From the NCBI GenBank assembly GCA_007844125.1, contig CM017558.1, positions 42,521,269 to 42,585,268 of the forward strand: a stretch of DNA of 64,000 nucleotides. Reading direction: 5' to 3'. The translations under genes and the position numbers were made by a program. Of this stretch, positions 34,801 to 49,340 are shown piece by piece. Position 1 is the stretch's first letter; every line of letters starts with the position of its first letter. Source of the DNA: Sinonovacula constricta (taxonomy: Eukaryota; Mollusca; Bivalvia; Cardiida; Solecurtidae). The notes beneath the pieces were generated by a model. The model had not been told where the DNA came from. It saw only the letters and a list, made by a program, of their open reading frames with translations, and made no database searches.

Positions 34801-37262
34801 ATATGTGTAATAATTCAGTCAACACTGACTTGTGTGAAATAATAGATAACCCTGACTTTGTGAACAATTTAATCAACACTGTCAGTGTGAAATAGTACAG
34901 TCAACACTGATGTGTGTAATGATACAGTCAACACTGACATGTGTGTAACAATTCAGTCAGCCCTGACGTTTGTATAATAATACAGTCAACACTGTTGTGT
35001 TTGTAACGATACAGTCAACACTGACATGTGTGTATCGATACAGTCAACACTGACATGTGTGTAACGATATAGTCAACACTGACGTGTGTAACAATACAGT
35101 CAACACTGACATGTGTGTATCAATACATTCAACACTGACATGGGTGTAATGATACAGTCAGCACTGACATGTTGGTAATGGTACAGTCAACACTAACATG
35201 TGCAACAATACAATCAACACTGATGTGTACGTAATGATACATTCAACACTGACCTGTGTAACGATACAGTCAACACTGACATGTGTAACAATACAGTCAA
35301 CACTGACATGTGTAATAATAAAGTCAACACTGACATGTGTATAACAATACAGTCAACACTGGCATGTGTGTAACAATACAGTCAACACTGACATGTGTAT
35401 CAATACAGTCAACACTGATGTCTATGTAATGATACAGTCAACACTGATTTGTGTAGCAATACAGTCAACACTGATATATGTGTAACAATACAGTCAACAC
35501 TGACATGTGTTTAATAATTCAGTCAACACTGACTTTTGTGAAATAATAGATAACACAGACTTTGTGAACAATACAATCAAAACTGTCGGTGTGAAATAGT
35601 ACAGTCAACACTTATGTGTGTAACAATACAGTCAGCACTGACGTTTGTATAATAATACATTCAACACTGTTGCGTTTGTAACGATACAGTCAACACTGAC
35701 ATGTGTAACAATACTGTCAACACTGTTGCGTGTGTAACGATACAGTCAACACTGTTGCGTGTGTAATGATACACTCAACACTGTTGCATGTGTAACGATA
35801 CAGTAAACACTGTTGCGTGTGTAACGATACAGTCAACACTGTTGCGTGTGTAACGATACAGTAAACACTGTTGCGTGTGTAACGATACAGTCAACACTGT
35901 TGCATGTGTAATGATACAGTCAACACTGTTGCATGTGTAATGATACAGTCAACACTGTTGCGTGTGTAATGATACAGTCAACACTGTTGCGTGTGTAATG
36001 GTACAGTCAACACTATACAGTCAACACTGTTGCATGTGTAATGATACAGTCAACACTGTTGCATGTGTAATGATACAGTCAACACTGTTGCATGTGTAAC
36101 GATACAGTCAACATTGTTGCGTGTGTAACGATACAGTCAACACTGTTGCGTGTGTAACGATACAGTAAACACTGTTGCATGTGTAAAGATACAGTCAACA
36201 CTGTTGCATGTGTAATGATACAGTCAACACTGTTGCATGTGTAACGATACAATCAACATTGTTGCGTGTGTAACGATACAGTCAACACTGTTGCGTGTGT
36301 AACGATACAGTAAACACTGTTGCGTGTGTAACGATACAGTCAACACTGTTGCATGTGTAATGATACAGTCAACACTGTTGCATGTGTAATGATACAGTCA
36401 ACACTGTTGCATGTGTAATGATACAGTCAACACTGTTGCATGTGTAATGATACAGTCAACACTGTTGCGTGTGTAACGATACAGTCAACACTGTTGCGTG
36501 TGTAACGATACAGTCAACACTGTTGCGTGTGTAACGATACAGTCAACACTGTTGCGTGTGTAACGATACAGTCAACACTTTTGCGTGTGTAAAGATACAG
36601 TCAACACTGTTGCGTGTGTAACGATACAGTCAACACTGTTGCGTGTGTAACGATACAGTCAACACTGTTGCGTGTGTAACGATACAGTCAACACTGTTGC
36701 GTGTGTAACGATACAGTCAACACTGTTGCGTGTGTAACGATACAGTCTACACTGTTGCGTGTGTAACGATACAGTCAACACTGTTGCGTGTGTAACGATA
36801 CAGTCAACACTGTTGCGTGTGTAACGATACAGTCAACACTGTTGCGTGTGTAACGATACAGTCAACACTGTTGCGCGTGTAACGATACAGTCAACACTGT
36901 TGCGTGTGTAACGCTACAGTCAACACTGTTGCGTGTGTAACGCTACAGTCAACACTGTTGCGTGTGTAACGATACAGTCAACACTGTTGCGTGTGTAATG
37001 ATACAGTCAACACTGTTGCGTGTGTAACCATACAGTTAACACTGTTGCATGTGTAACCATACAGTCAACACTGTTGCATGTGTAATGATACCGTCAACAC
37101 TGTTGCATGTGTAATGATACAGTCAACACTGTTGCGTGTGTAACGATACAGTCAACACTGTTGCGTGTGTAATGATACAGTCAACACTGTTGCGTGTGTA
37201 ACGATACAGTCAACACTGTTGCGTGTGTAATGATACAGTCAACACTGTTGCGTGTGTAACCA

Positions 37263-40200
37263 TACAGTTAACACTGTTGCATGTGTAACCATACAGTCAA
37301 CACTGTTGCATGTGTAATGATACCGTCAACACTGTTGCATGTGTAATGATACAGTCAACACTGTTGCGTGTGTAATGATACAGTCAACACTGTTGCGTGT
37401 GTAACCATACAGTCAACACTGTTGCATGTGTAACCATACAGTCAACACTGTTGCATGTGTAATGATACCGTCAACACTGTTGCATGTGTAATGATACAGT
37501 CAACACTGTTGCATGTGTAATGATACAGTCAACACTGTTGCGTGTGTAACGATACAGTCAACACTGTTGCGTGTGTAATGATACAGTCAACACTTTTGCA
37601 TGTGTAATGATGCAGTCAACACTGTTGCGTGTGTAATGATGCAGTCAACACTGTTGCATGTGTAATGATGCAGTCAACACTGTTGCGTGTGTAATGATGC
37701 AGTCAACACTGTTGCATGTGTAATGATACAGTCAACACTGTTGCGTGTGTAATGATACAGTAAACACTGTTGCATGTGTAATGATACAGTCAACACTGTT
37801 GCATGTGTAATGATACAGTCAACACTGTTGCATGTGTAATGATACAGTCAACACTGTTGCGTGTGTAATGATACACTCAACACTGTTGCATGTGTAATGA
37901 TACAGTCAACACTGTTGCATGTGTAATGATACAGTCAACACTGTTGCATGTGTAATGATGCAGTCAACACTGTTGCATGTGTAATGATACAGTCAACACT
38001 GTTGCATGTGTAATGATACAGTCAACACTGTTGCATGTGTAACGATACAGTCAACACTGTTGCATGTGTAACGATACAGTCAACACTGTTGCATGTGTAA
38101 TGATACAGTCAACACTGTTGCATGTGTAACGATACAGTCAACACTGTTGCATGTGTAACGATACAGTCAACACTGTTGCATGTGTAACGATACAATCAAC
38201 ACTGTTGCATGTGTAATGATACAGTCAACACTGTTGCATGTGTAATGATACAGTCAACACTGTTGCGTGTGTAATGATACACTCAACACTGTTGCATGTG
38301 TAATGATACAGTCAACACTGTTGCATGTGTAATGATACAGTCAACACTGTTGCATGTGTAATGATGCAGTCAACACTGTTGCATGTGTAATGATACAGTC
38401 AACACTGTTGCATGTGTAACGATACAGTCAACACTGTTGTGTGTGTAATGATACAGTAAACACTGTTGTGTGTGTAACGATACAGTAAACACTGTTGTGT
38501 GTGTAACGATACAGTAAACACTGTTGTGAGTGTAACGATACAGTCAACACTGTTGCTTGTGTAATGATACAGTAAACACTGTTGCGTGTGTAACGATACA
38601 GTAAACACTGTTGTGTGTGTAACGATACAGTAAACACTGTTGTGTGTGTAACGATACAGTAAACACTGTTGCGTGTGTAACGATACAGTAAACACTGTTG
38701 CATGTGTAACGATACAGTAAACACTGTTGCGTGTGTAACGATACAGTCAACACTGTTGCGTGTGTAACGATACAGTCAACACTGTTGCATGTGTAACGAT
38801 ACAGTAAACACTGTTGCGTGTGTAACGATACAGTCAACACTGTTGCGTGTGTAACGATACAGTCAACACTGTTGCGTGTGTAACCATACAGTCAACACTG
38901 TTGCGTGTGTAATGATACAGTCAACACTGTTGCATGTGTAATGATACAGTAAACACTGTTGCCTGTGTAACGATACAGTAAACACTGTTGCGTGTGTAAC
39001 GATACAGTCAACACTGTTGCATGTGTAACGATACAGTCAACACTGTTGCGTGTGTAACGATACAGTCAACACTGTTGCGTGTGTAACGATACAGTCAACA
39101 CTGTTGCGTGTGTAACCATACAGTCAACACTGTTGCGTGTGTAACCATACAGTCAACACTGTTGCGTGTGTAATGATACAGTCAACACTGTTGCATGTGT
39201 AACGATACAGTCAACACTGTTGCGTGTGTAACCATACAGTCAACACTGTTGCGTGTGTAACCATACAGTCAACACTGTTGCGTGTGTAATGATACAGTCA
39301 ACACTGTTGCATGTGTAACGATACAGTAAACACTGTTGCCTGTGTAACGATACAGTCAACACTGTTGCGTGTGTAACCATACAGTCAACACTGTTGCGTA
39401 TGTAATGATACAGTCAACACTGTTGCATGTGTAATGATACAGTAAACACTGTTGCCTGTGTAACGATACAGTCAACACTGTTGCGTGTGTAACCATACAG
39501 TCAACACTGTTGCGTGTGTAACGATACAGTCAACACTGTTGCGTGTGTAACGATACAGTAAACACTGTTGCGTGTGTAACGATACAGTCAACACTGTTGC
39601 GTGTGTAACCATACAGTCAACACTGTTGCGTGTGTAACGATACAGTCAACACTGTTGCATGTGTAACGATACAGTAAACACTGCTGCGTGTGTAACGATA
39701 CAGTCAACACTGTTGCGTGTGTAACGATACAGTCAACACTGTTGCGTGTGTAATGATACAGTCAACACTGTTGCGTGTGTAATGATACAGTCAACACTGT
39801 TGCATGTGTAACGATACAGTAAACACTGTTGCGTGTGTAATGATACAGTCAACACTGTTGCGTGTGTAACGATACAGTCAACACTGTTGCATGTGTAATG
39901 ATACAGTAAACACTGTTGCGTGTGTAACGATACAGTCAACACTGTTGCGTGTGTCACGATACAGTCAACACTGTTGCGTGTGTAACGATACAGTCAACAC
40001 TGTTGCGTGTATAATGATACAGTAAACACTGTGTTGCGTGTGTAACGATACAGTAAACACTGTTGCGTGTGTAACAATACAGTAAACACTGTTGCGTGTG
40101 TAACGATACAGTCAACACTGTTGCTTGTGTAACGATACAGTCAACACTGTTGCATGTGTAACGATACAGTAAACACTGTTGCGTGTGTAACGATACAGTA

Positions 40201-41340
40201 AACACTGTTGCGTGTGTAACGATACAGTCAACACTGTTGCGTGTGTAACCATACAGTCAACACTGTTGCGTGTGTAACGATACAGTCAACACTGTTGCAT
40301 GTGTAACGATACAGTCAACACTGTTGCATGTGTAACGATACAGTCAACACTGTTGCATGTGTAACGATACAGTCAACACTGTTGCATGTGTAATGATACA
40401 GTCAACACTGTTGCATGTGTAACGATACAGTCAACACTGTTGCAGGTGTAACGATACAGTCAACACTGTTGCATGTGTAACGATACAGTCAACACTGTTG
40501 CATGTGTAATGATACAGTCAACACTGTTGCGTGTGTAACGATACAGTCAACACTGTTGCGTGTGTAACCATACAGTCAACACTGTTGCGTGTGTAACGAT
40601 ACAGTCAACACTGTTGCATGTGTAACGATACAGTCAACACTGTTGCATGTGTAATGATACAGTCAACACTGTTGCATGTGTAACGATACAGTCAACACTG
40701 TTGCATGTGTAATGATACAGTCAACACTGTTGCGTGTTTTTACGATACAGTCAACACTGTTGCCTATGTAACAATACAGTCAACACTGTTGCATGTGTAA
40801 CGATGCAGTCAACACTGTTGCGTGTGTACTGATACAGTCAACACTGTTGCATGTGTAATGATACAGTCAACACTGTTGCATGTGTAACGATACAGTCAAC
40901 ACTGTTGCATGTGTAATAATATAGTCAACACTGTTGCATGTGTAACGATACAGTCAACACTGTTGTGTGTGTAACAATACAGTCAACACTGTTGCATGTG
41001 TAATGATGCAGTCAACACTGTTGCATGTGTAACGATACAGTCATCACTGTTGCCTGTGTAACAATACACTCAACACTGTTGCATGTGTACGATGCAGTCA
41101 ACACTGTTGCGTGTGTAATGATACAGTCAACACTGTTGCATGTGTAATGATACAGTCAACACTGTTGCATGTGTAACGATACAGTCAACACTGTTGCATG
41201 TGTAAAAATACAGTCAACACTGTTGCATGTGTAACGATACAGTCAACACTGTTGTGTGTGTAACGATACAGTCAACACTGTTGCATGTGTAATGATACAG
41301 TCAACACTGTTGCATGTGTAACGATACAGTCAACACTGTT
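37263..41340. repeat. Higher-order block, copy 1
   Basis: About 4.1 kb of type B units whose private variants recur in the same order about 4,150-4,180 bp downstream: TGTGTCACGAT at 39,953, CACTGTGTTGCG at 40,030, and GCGTGTTTTTACG at 40,731. It is preceded by an 8-unit (232-bp) local duplication beginning at 37,031. Confidence 0.85.
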
Positions 41341-41440
41341 GCGTGTGTAATGCTACAGTCAACACTGTTGCGTGTGTAACGATACAGTCAACACTGTTGC
41401 GTGTGTAATGATACAGTCAACACTGTTGCGTGTGTAACCA

Positions 41441-44400
41441 TACAGTTAACACTGTTGCATGTGTAACCATACAGTCAACACTGTTGCATGTGTAATGATA
41501 CCGTCAACACTGTTGCATGTGTAATGATACAGTCAACACTGTTGCGTGTGTAACGATACAGTCAACACTGTTGCGTGTGTAATGATACAGTCAACACTGT
41601 TGCGTGTGTAACCATACAGTCAACACTGTTGCATGTGTAACCATACAGTCAACACTGTTGCATGTGTAATGATACCGTCAACACTGTTGCATGTGTAATG
41701 ATACAGTCAACACTGTTGCATGTGTAATGATACAGTCAACACTGTTGCGTGTGTAACGATACAGTCAACACTGTTGCGTGTGTAATGATACAGTCAACAC
41801 TTTTGCATGTGTAATGATGCAGTCAACACTGTTGCGTGTGTAATGATGCAGTCAACACTGTTGCATGTGTAATGATGCAGTCAACACTGTTGCGTGTGTA
41901 ATGATGCAGTCAACACTGTTGCATGTGTAATGATACAGTCAACACTGTTGCGTGTGTAATGATACAGTAAACACTGTTGCATGTGTAATGATACAGTCAA
42001 CACTGTTGCATGTGTAATGATACAGTCAACACTGTTGCATGTGTAATGATACAGTCAACACTGTTGCGTGTGTAATGATACACTCAACACTGTTGCATGT
42101 GTAATGATACAGTCAACACTGTTGCATGTGTAATGATACAGTCAACACTGTTGCATGTGTAATGATGCAGTCAACACTGTTGCATGTGTAATGATACAGT
42201 CAACACTGTTGCATGTGTAATGATACAGTCAACACTGTTGCATGTGTAACGATACAGTCAACACTGTTGCATGTGTAACGATACAGTCAACACTGTTGCA
42301 TGTGTAATGATACAGTCAACACTGTTGCATGTGTAACGATACAGTCAACACTGTTGCATGTGTAACGATACAGTCAACACTGTTGCATGTGTAATGATAC
42401 AGTCAACACTGTTGCATGTGTAATGATACAGTCAACACTGTTGCGTGTGTAATGATACACTCAACACTGTTGCATGTGTAATGATACAGTCAACACTGTT
42501 GCATGTGTAATGATACAGTCAACACTGTTGCATGTGTAATGATGCAGTCAACACTGTTGCATGTGTAATGATACAGTCAACACTGTTGCATGTGTAACGA
42601 TACAGTCAACACTGTTGTGTGTGTAATGATACAGTAAACACTGTTGTGTGTGTAACGATACAGTAAACACTGTTGTGTGTGTAACGATACAGTAAACACT
42701 GTTGTGAGTGTAACGATACAGTCAACACTGTTGCTTGTGTAATGATACAGTAAACACTGTTGCGTGTGTAACGATACAGTAAACACTGTTGCGTGTGTAA
42801 CGATACAGTAAACACTGTTGTGTGTGTAACGATACAGTAAACACTGTTGCGTGTGTAACGATACAGTAAACACTGTTGCATGTGTAACGATACAGTAAAC
42901 ACTGTTGCGTGTGTAACGATACAGTCAACACTGTTGCGTGTGTAACGATACAGTCAACACTGTTGCATGTGTAACGATACAGTAAACACTGTTGCGTGTG
43001 TAACGATACAGTCAACACTGTTGCGTGTGTAACGATACAGTCAACACTGTTGCGTGTGTAACCATACAGTCAACACTGTTGCGTGTGTAATGATACAGTC
43101 AACACTGTTGCATGTGTAATGATACAGTAAACACTGTTGCCTGTGTAACGATACAGTAAACACTGTTGCGTGTGTAACGATACAGTCAACACTGTTGCAT
43201 GTGTAACGATACAGTCAACACTGTTGCGTGTGTAACGATACAGTCAACACTGTTGCGTGTGTAACCATACAGTCAACACTGTTGCGTGTGTAACCATACA
43301 GTCAACACTGTTGCGTGTGTAATGATACAGTCAACACTGTTGCATGTGTAACGATACAGTCAACACTGTTGCGTGTGTAACCATACAGTCAACACTGTTG
43401 CGTGTGTAACCATACAGTCAACACTGTTGCATGTGTAATGATACAGTCAACACTGTTGCATGTGTAACGATACAGTAAACACTGTTGCATGTGTAACGAT
43501 ACAGTCAACACTGTTGCGTGTGTAACCATACAGTCAACACTGTTGCGTATGTAATGATACAGTCAACACTGTTGCATGTGTAATGATACAGTAAACACTG
43601 TTGCCTGTGTAACGATACAGTCAACACTGTTGCGTGTGTAACCATACAGTCAACACTGTTGCGTGTGTAACGATACAGTCAACACTGTTGCGTGTGTAAC
43701 GATACAGTAAACACTGTTGCGTGTGTAACGATACAGTCAACACTGTTGCGTGTGTAACCATACAGTCAACACTGTTGCGTGTGTAACGATACAGTCAACA
43801 CTGTTGCATGTGTAACGATACAGTAAACACTGCTGCGTGTGTAACGATACAGTCAACACTGTTGCGTGTGTAACGATACAGTCAACACTGTTGCGTGTGT
43901 AATGATACAGTCAACACTGTTGCGTGTGTAATGATACAGTCAACACTGTTGCATGTGTAACGATACAGTAAACACTGTTGCGTGTGTAATGATACAGTCA
44001 ACACTGTTGCGTGTGTAACGATACAGTCAACACTGTTGCATGTGTAATGATACAGTAAACACTGTTGCGTGTGTAACGATACAGTCAACACTGTTGCGTG
44101 TGTCACGATACAGTCAACACTGTTGCGTGTGTAACGATACAGTCAACACTGTTGCGTGTATAATGATACAGTAAACACTGTGTTGCGTGTGTAACGATAC
44201 AGTAAACACTGTTGCGTGTGTAACAATACAGTAAACACTGTTGCGTGTGTAACGATACAGTCAACACTGTTGCTTGTGTAACGATACAGTCAACACTGTT
44301 GCATGTGTAACGATACAGTAAACACTGTTGCGTGTGTAACGATACAGTAAACACTGTTGCGTGTGTAACGATACAGTCAACACTGTTGCGTGTGTAACCA

Positions 44401-45490
44401 TACAGTCAACACTGTTGCGTGTGTAACGATACAGTCAACACTGTTGCATGTGTAACGATACAGTCAACACTGTTGCATGTGTAACGATACAGTCAACACT
44501 GTTGCATGTGTAACGATACAGTCAACACTGTTGCATGTGTAATGATACAGTCAACACTGTTGCAGGTGTAACGATACAGTCAACACTGTTGCTTGTGTAA
44601 CGATACAGTCAACACTGTTGCATGTGTAACGATACAGTCAACACTGTTGCATGTGTAATGATACAGTCAACACTGTTGCGTGTGTAACGATACAGTCAAC
44701 ACTGTTGCGTGTGTAACCATACAGTCAACACTGTTGCGTGTGTAACGATACAGTCAACACTGTTGCATGTGTAACGATACAGTCAACACTGTTGCATGTG
44801 TAATGATACAGTCAACACTGTTGCATGTGTAACGATACAGTCAACACTGTTGCATGTGTAATGATACAGTCAACACTGTTGCGTGTTTTTACGATACAGT
44901 CAACACTGTTGCCTATGTAACAATACAGTCAACACTGTTGCATGTGTAACGATGCAGTCAACACTGTTGCGTGTGTACTGATACAGTCAACACTGTTGCA
45001 TGTGTAATGATACAGTCAACACTGTTGCATGTGTAACGATACAGTCAACACTGTTGCATGTGTAATAATACAGTCAACACTGTTGCATGTGTAACGATAC
45101 AGTCAACACTGTTGTGTGTGTAACAATACAGTCAACACTGTTGCATGTGTAATGATGCAGTCAACACTGTTGCATGTGTAACGATACAGTCATCACTGTT
45201 GCCTGTGTAACAATACACTCAACACTGTTGCATGTGTACGATGCAGTCAACACTGTTGCGTGTGTAATGATACAGTCAACACTGTTGCATGTGTAATGAT
45301 ACAGTCAACACTGTTGCATGTGTAACGATACAGTCAACACTGTTGCATGTGTAAAAATACAGTCAACACTGTTGCATGTGTAACGATACAGTCAACACTG
45401 TTGTGTGTGTAACGATACAGTCAACACTGTTGCATGTGTAATGATACAGTCAACACTGTTGCATGTGTAACGATACAGTCAACACTGTTG
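41441..45490. repeat. Higher-order block, copy 2
   Basis: Same marker units as copy 1 at 44,102, 44,179 and 44,881. The offset changes from 4,178 to 4,149 midway, a difference of exactly one 29-bp unit. Confidence 0.85.
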
Positions 45491-46489
45491 CATGTGTAAT
45501 GATACAGTCAACACTGTTGCATGTGTAATGATACAGTCAACACTGTTGCCTGTGTAATGATACAGTCAACACTGTTGCATGTGTAATGATGCAGTCAACA
45601 CTGTTGCATGTGTAATGATGCAGTCAACACTGTTGCATGTGTAACGATACAGTCAACACTGTTGCATGTGTAACGATACAGTCAACACTGTTGCATGTGT
45701 AACGATACAGTCAACACTGTTGCATGTGTAATGATACATTCAACACTGATGTGTGTTTAACAATACAGTCAACACTGTTGCATGTGTAATGATACATTCA
45801 ACACTGATGTGTGTTTAACAATACAGTCAACACTGACTAGTGTGTAATGATACAGTCAACCCATACATGTGTGTAGCAATACAGTCAATGTAACAATACA
45901 GTCAATACTCACATGTGTAACAATACAGTCAATACTCACATGTGTAACAATACAGTCAGCACTGATGTGTGTGTAACAATACAGTCAACACTGGTTAGTG
46001 TGCAATGATACAGTCAACACTGTTGCATGTGTAATGATACATTCAACACTGATGTGTGTTTAACAATACAGTCAACACTGTTGCATGTGTAATGATACAT
46101 TCAACACTGATGTGTGTTTAACAATACAGTCAACACTGTTGCATGTGTAATGATACATTCAACACTGATGTGTGTTTAACAATACAGTCAACACTGACTA
46201 GTGTGTAATGATACAGTCAACCCATACATGTGTGTAGCAATACAGTCAATGTAACAATACAGTCAATACTCACATGTGTAACAATACAGTCAATACTCAC
46301 ATGTGTAACAATACAGTCAGCACTGATGTGTGTGTAACAATACAGTCAACACTGGTTAGTGTGCAATGATACAGTCAACACTGATGTGTGAAACGATACA
46401 GTCAACACTGTTGTGTGTGTAACAATACATTCAACACTGACTAGTGTGTATTGATACAATCAACACTGACATGTGTAACGATACAGTAA

Positions 46490-48380
46490 ACACTGTTGCG
46501 TGTGTAATGATACAGTCAACACTGTTGCGTGTGTAATGATACAGTCAACACTGTTGCATGTGTAATGATACAGTAAACACTGTTGCGTGTGTAACGATAC
46601 AGTCAACACTGTTGCGTGTGTCACGATACAGTCAACACTGTTGCGTGTGTAATGATACAGTCAACACTGTTGCGTGTATTATGATACAGTAAACACTGTG
46701 TTGCGTGTGTAACGATACAGTAAACACTGTTGTGTGTGTAACGATACAGTAAACACTGTTGCGTGTGTAACGATACAGTCAACACTGTTGCTTGTGTAAC
46801 GATACAGTCAACACTGTTGCATGTGTAACGATACAGTAAACACTGTTGCGTGTGTAACGATACAGTAAACACTGTTGCGTATGTAACGATACAGTCAACA
46901 CTGTTGCGTGTGTAACCATACAGTCAACACTGTTGCGTGTGTAACGATACAGTCAACACTGTTGCATGTGTAATGATACAGTCAACACTGTTGCATGTGT
47001 AATGATACAGTCAACACTGTTGCATGTGTAATGATACATTCAACACTGTTGCATGTTTAATGATACAGTCAACACTGTTGCATGTGTAACGATACAGTCA
47101 ACACTGTTGCTTGTGTAACGATACAGTCAACACTGTTGCATGTGTAACAATACAGTCAACACTGTTGCATGTGTAATGATACAGTCAACACTGTTGCGTG
47201 TGTAACGATACAGTCAACACTGTTGCGTGTGTAACCATACAGTCAACACTGTTGCGTGTGTAACCATACAGTCAACACTGTTGCATGTGTAATGAACACT
47301 GTTGCATGTGTAACGATACAGTCAACACTGTTGCATGTGTAATGATACAGTCAACACTGTTGCATGTGTAATGATACAGTCAACACTGTTGCATGTGTAA
47401 TGATACAGTCAACACTGTTGCATGTGTAACGATACAGTCAACACTGTTGCATGTGTAATGATACAGTCAACACTGTTGCATGTGTAATGATACAGTCAAC
47501 ACTGTTGCGTGTTTTTACGATACAGTCAACACTGTTGCCTATGTAACAATACAGTCAACACTGTTGCATGTGTAACGATGCAGTCAACACTGTTGCGTGT
47601 GTACTGATACAGTCAACACTGTTGCATGTGTAATGATACAGTCAACACTGTTGCATGTGTAACGATACAGTCAACACTGTTGCATGTGTAATAATACAGT
47701 CAACACTGTTGCATGTGTAACGATACAGTCAACACTGTTGTGTGTGTAACAATACAGTCAACACTGTTGCATGTGTAATGATGCAGTCAACACTGTTGCA
47801 TGTGTAACGATACAGTCATCACTGTTGCCTGTGTAACAATACACTCAACACTGTTGCATGTGTACGATGCAGTCAACACTGTTGCGTGTGTAATGATACA
47901 GTCAACACTGTTGCATGTGTAATGATACAGTCAACACTGTTGCATGTGTAACGATACAGTCAACACTGTTGCATGTGTAAAAATACAGTCAACACTGTTG
48001 CATGTGTAACGATACAGTCAACACTGTTGTGTGTGTAACGATACAGTCAACACTGTTGCATGTGTAATGATACAGTCAACACTGTTGCATGTGTAACGAT
48101 ACAGTCAACACTGTTGCATGTGTAACGATACAGTCAACACTGTTGCATGTGTAATGATACAGTCAACACTGTTGCCTGTGTAATGATACAGTCAACACTG
48201 TTGCATGTGTAATGATGCAGTCAACACTGTTGCATGTGTAATGATGCAGTCAACACTGTTGCATGTGTAACGATACAGTCAACACTGTTGCATGTGTAAC
48301 GATACAGTCAACACTGTTGCATGTGTAACGATACAGTCAACACTGTTGCATGTGTAACGATACAGTCAACACTGTTGCAT
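46490..48380. repeat. Higher-order block, partial copy 3
   Basis: Markers TGTGTCACGAT (46,620), CACTGTGTTGCG (46,697) and GCGTGTTTTTACG (47,507) recur, with internal gains and losses. It is followed by the same mixed-unit tail as copy 2 (CCCATACATGTG at 45,860, 46,219 and 48,543). Confidence 0.8.
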
Positions 48381-49063
48381 GTGTAATGATACATTCAACA
48401 CTGATGTGTGTTTAACAATACAGTCAACACTGACTAGTGTGTAATGATACAGTCAACACTGTTGCATGTGTAATGATACATTCAACACTGATGTGTGTTT
48501 AACAATACAGTCAACACTGACTAGTGTGTAATGATACAGTCAACCCATACATGTGTGTAGCAATACAGTCAATGTAACAATACAGTCAATACTCACATGT
48601 GTAACAATACAGTCAATACTCACATGTGTAACAATACAGTCAGCACTGATGTGTGTGTAACAATACAGTCAACACTGGTTAGTGTGCAATGATACAGTCA
48701 ACACTGATGTGTGAAACGATACAGTCAACACTGTTGTGTGTGTAACAATACATTCAACACTGACTAGTGTGTATTGATACAATCAACACTGACATGTGTG
48801 TAACAGTACAGTCAACACTGACATGTGTAGGCTATAAAGATACAGTCATCGCTGACATGTGTAATGATACAGTCAACACTGACGTGTGTGTAATTGATAC
48901 AGTCAACGTTTAAAGTTAAACTATAAAATGTGCATCAGTTCTAATTATGGTATTTGTCTCGTTAAAATCTGCCCAAACAGTTAACAGTATATTAATATTT
49001 GTATTGCTTTCGTTTCTGACCAAATGAACATATCACTCGACTTGACACCAGTTACTCAAATCG

Positions 49064-49340
49064 GTCGCAATAGCTCAGGTGGTAGAGCGTCGGCTTGCGG
49101 ATCGGGAGGTTGTGGGTTCAAACCCTGGGCGGGTCAAACCAAAGACTAAAGTTGGTAGTAGTGGCTTCCCTCCTAACGCTTGGGGCTAAGGGGACAGCGT
49201 TACACCTAACTCGTCAGTGTCAATATAAAGGACTGGCCGGGTTCAGTCCCTGGGCACCTCATAAGTGCCCCTGTGCTATAACGATAAAAATGTCACTGCA
49301 CAGTATCGGCAAAATGCCAACAAATCCCATCCCATCCCAA
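49064..49340 (+). mobile_element. SINE family C, full length, tRNA-derived
   Basis: Head: TAGCTCAGGTGGTAGAGCG (box A) and GGGTTCAAACCC (box B) at tRNA-like spacing. The anticodon, T and acceptor stems do not pair well, so it is not a working tRNA gene. The body contains AGTGGCTTCCCTCC, CTAACTCGTCAGTGTCA and CTGGGCACCTCATAAGTGCC. It lies just past the end of the minisatellite. Confidence 0.75.

Larger units (their letters stand above)
31401..48908. repeat. Giant 29-bp minisatellite, about 17.5 kb, roughly 600 units
   Basis: Almost every unit contains CAGTCAACACTG followed by a variable half ending GTGTAA plus a 4-base linker such as CGAT, TGAT or CAAT. Unit length is usually 29 bp, with 27- and 31-bp variants. 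Type A units (TGACATGTGTGTAA) fill 31,401-35,690. Type B units (TGTTGCGTGTGTAA or TGTTGCATGTGTAA) fill 35,691-45,720 and 46,470-48,380. Mixed units with GACTAGTGTG and CCCATACATGTG lie at 45,721-46,470 and 48,380-48,908. Open frames inside are short and follow from the unit length; I do not treat any as a gene. Confidence 0.97.

Noticed and set aside
38399..46872. Minus-strand frames of about 74-98 codons (MFTVSLHTQQ-type)
   Set aside because: They arise from three 29-bp units equalling 29 codons, and duplicate with the array blocks.
31401..48908. CRISPR-like array of regularly spaced repeats
   Set aside because: There are no unique spacers; the whole unit repeats and the context is eukaryotic. 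It is a minisatellite.
49064..49136. Functional tRNA gene
   Set aside because: A and B boxes and the D stem are good, but the anticodon, T and acceptor stems do not pair and a SINE body follows.
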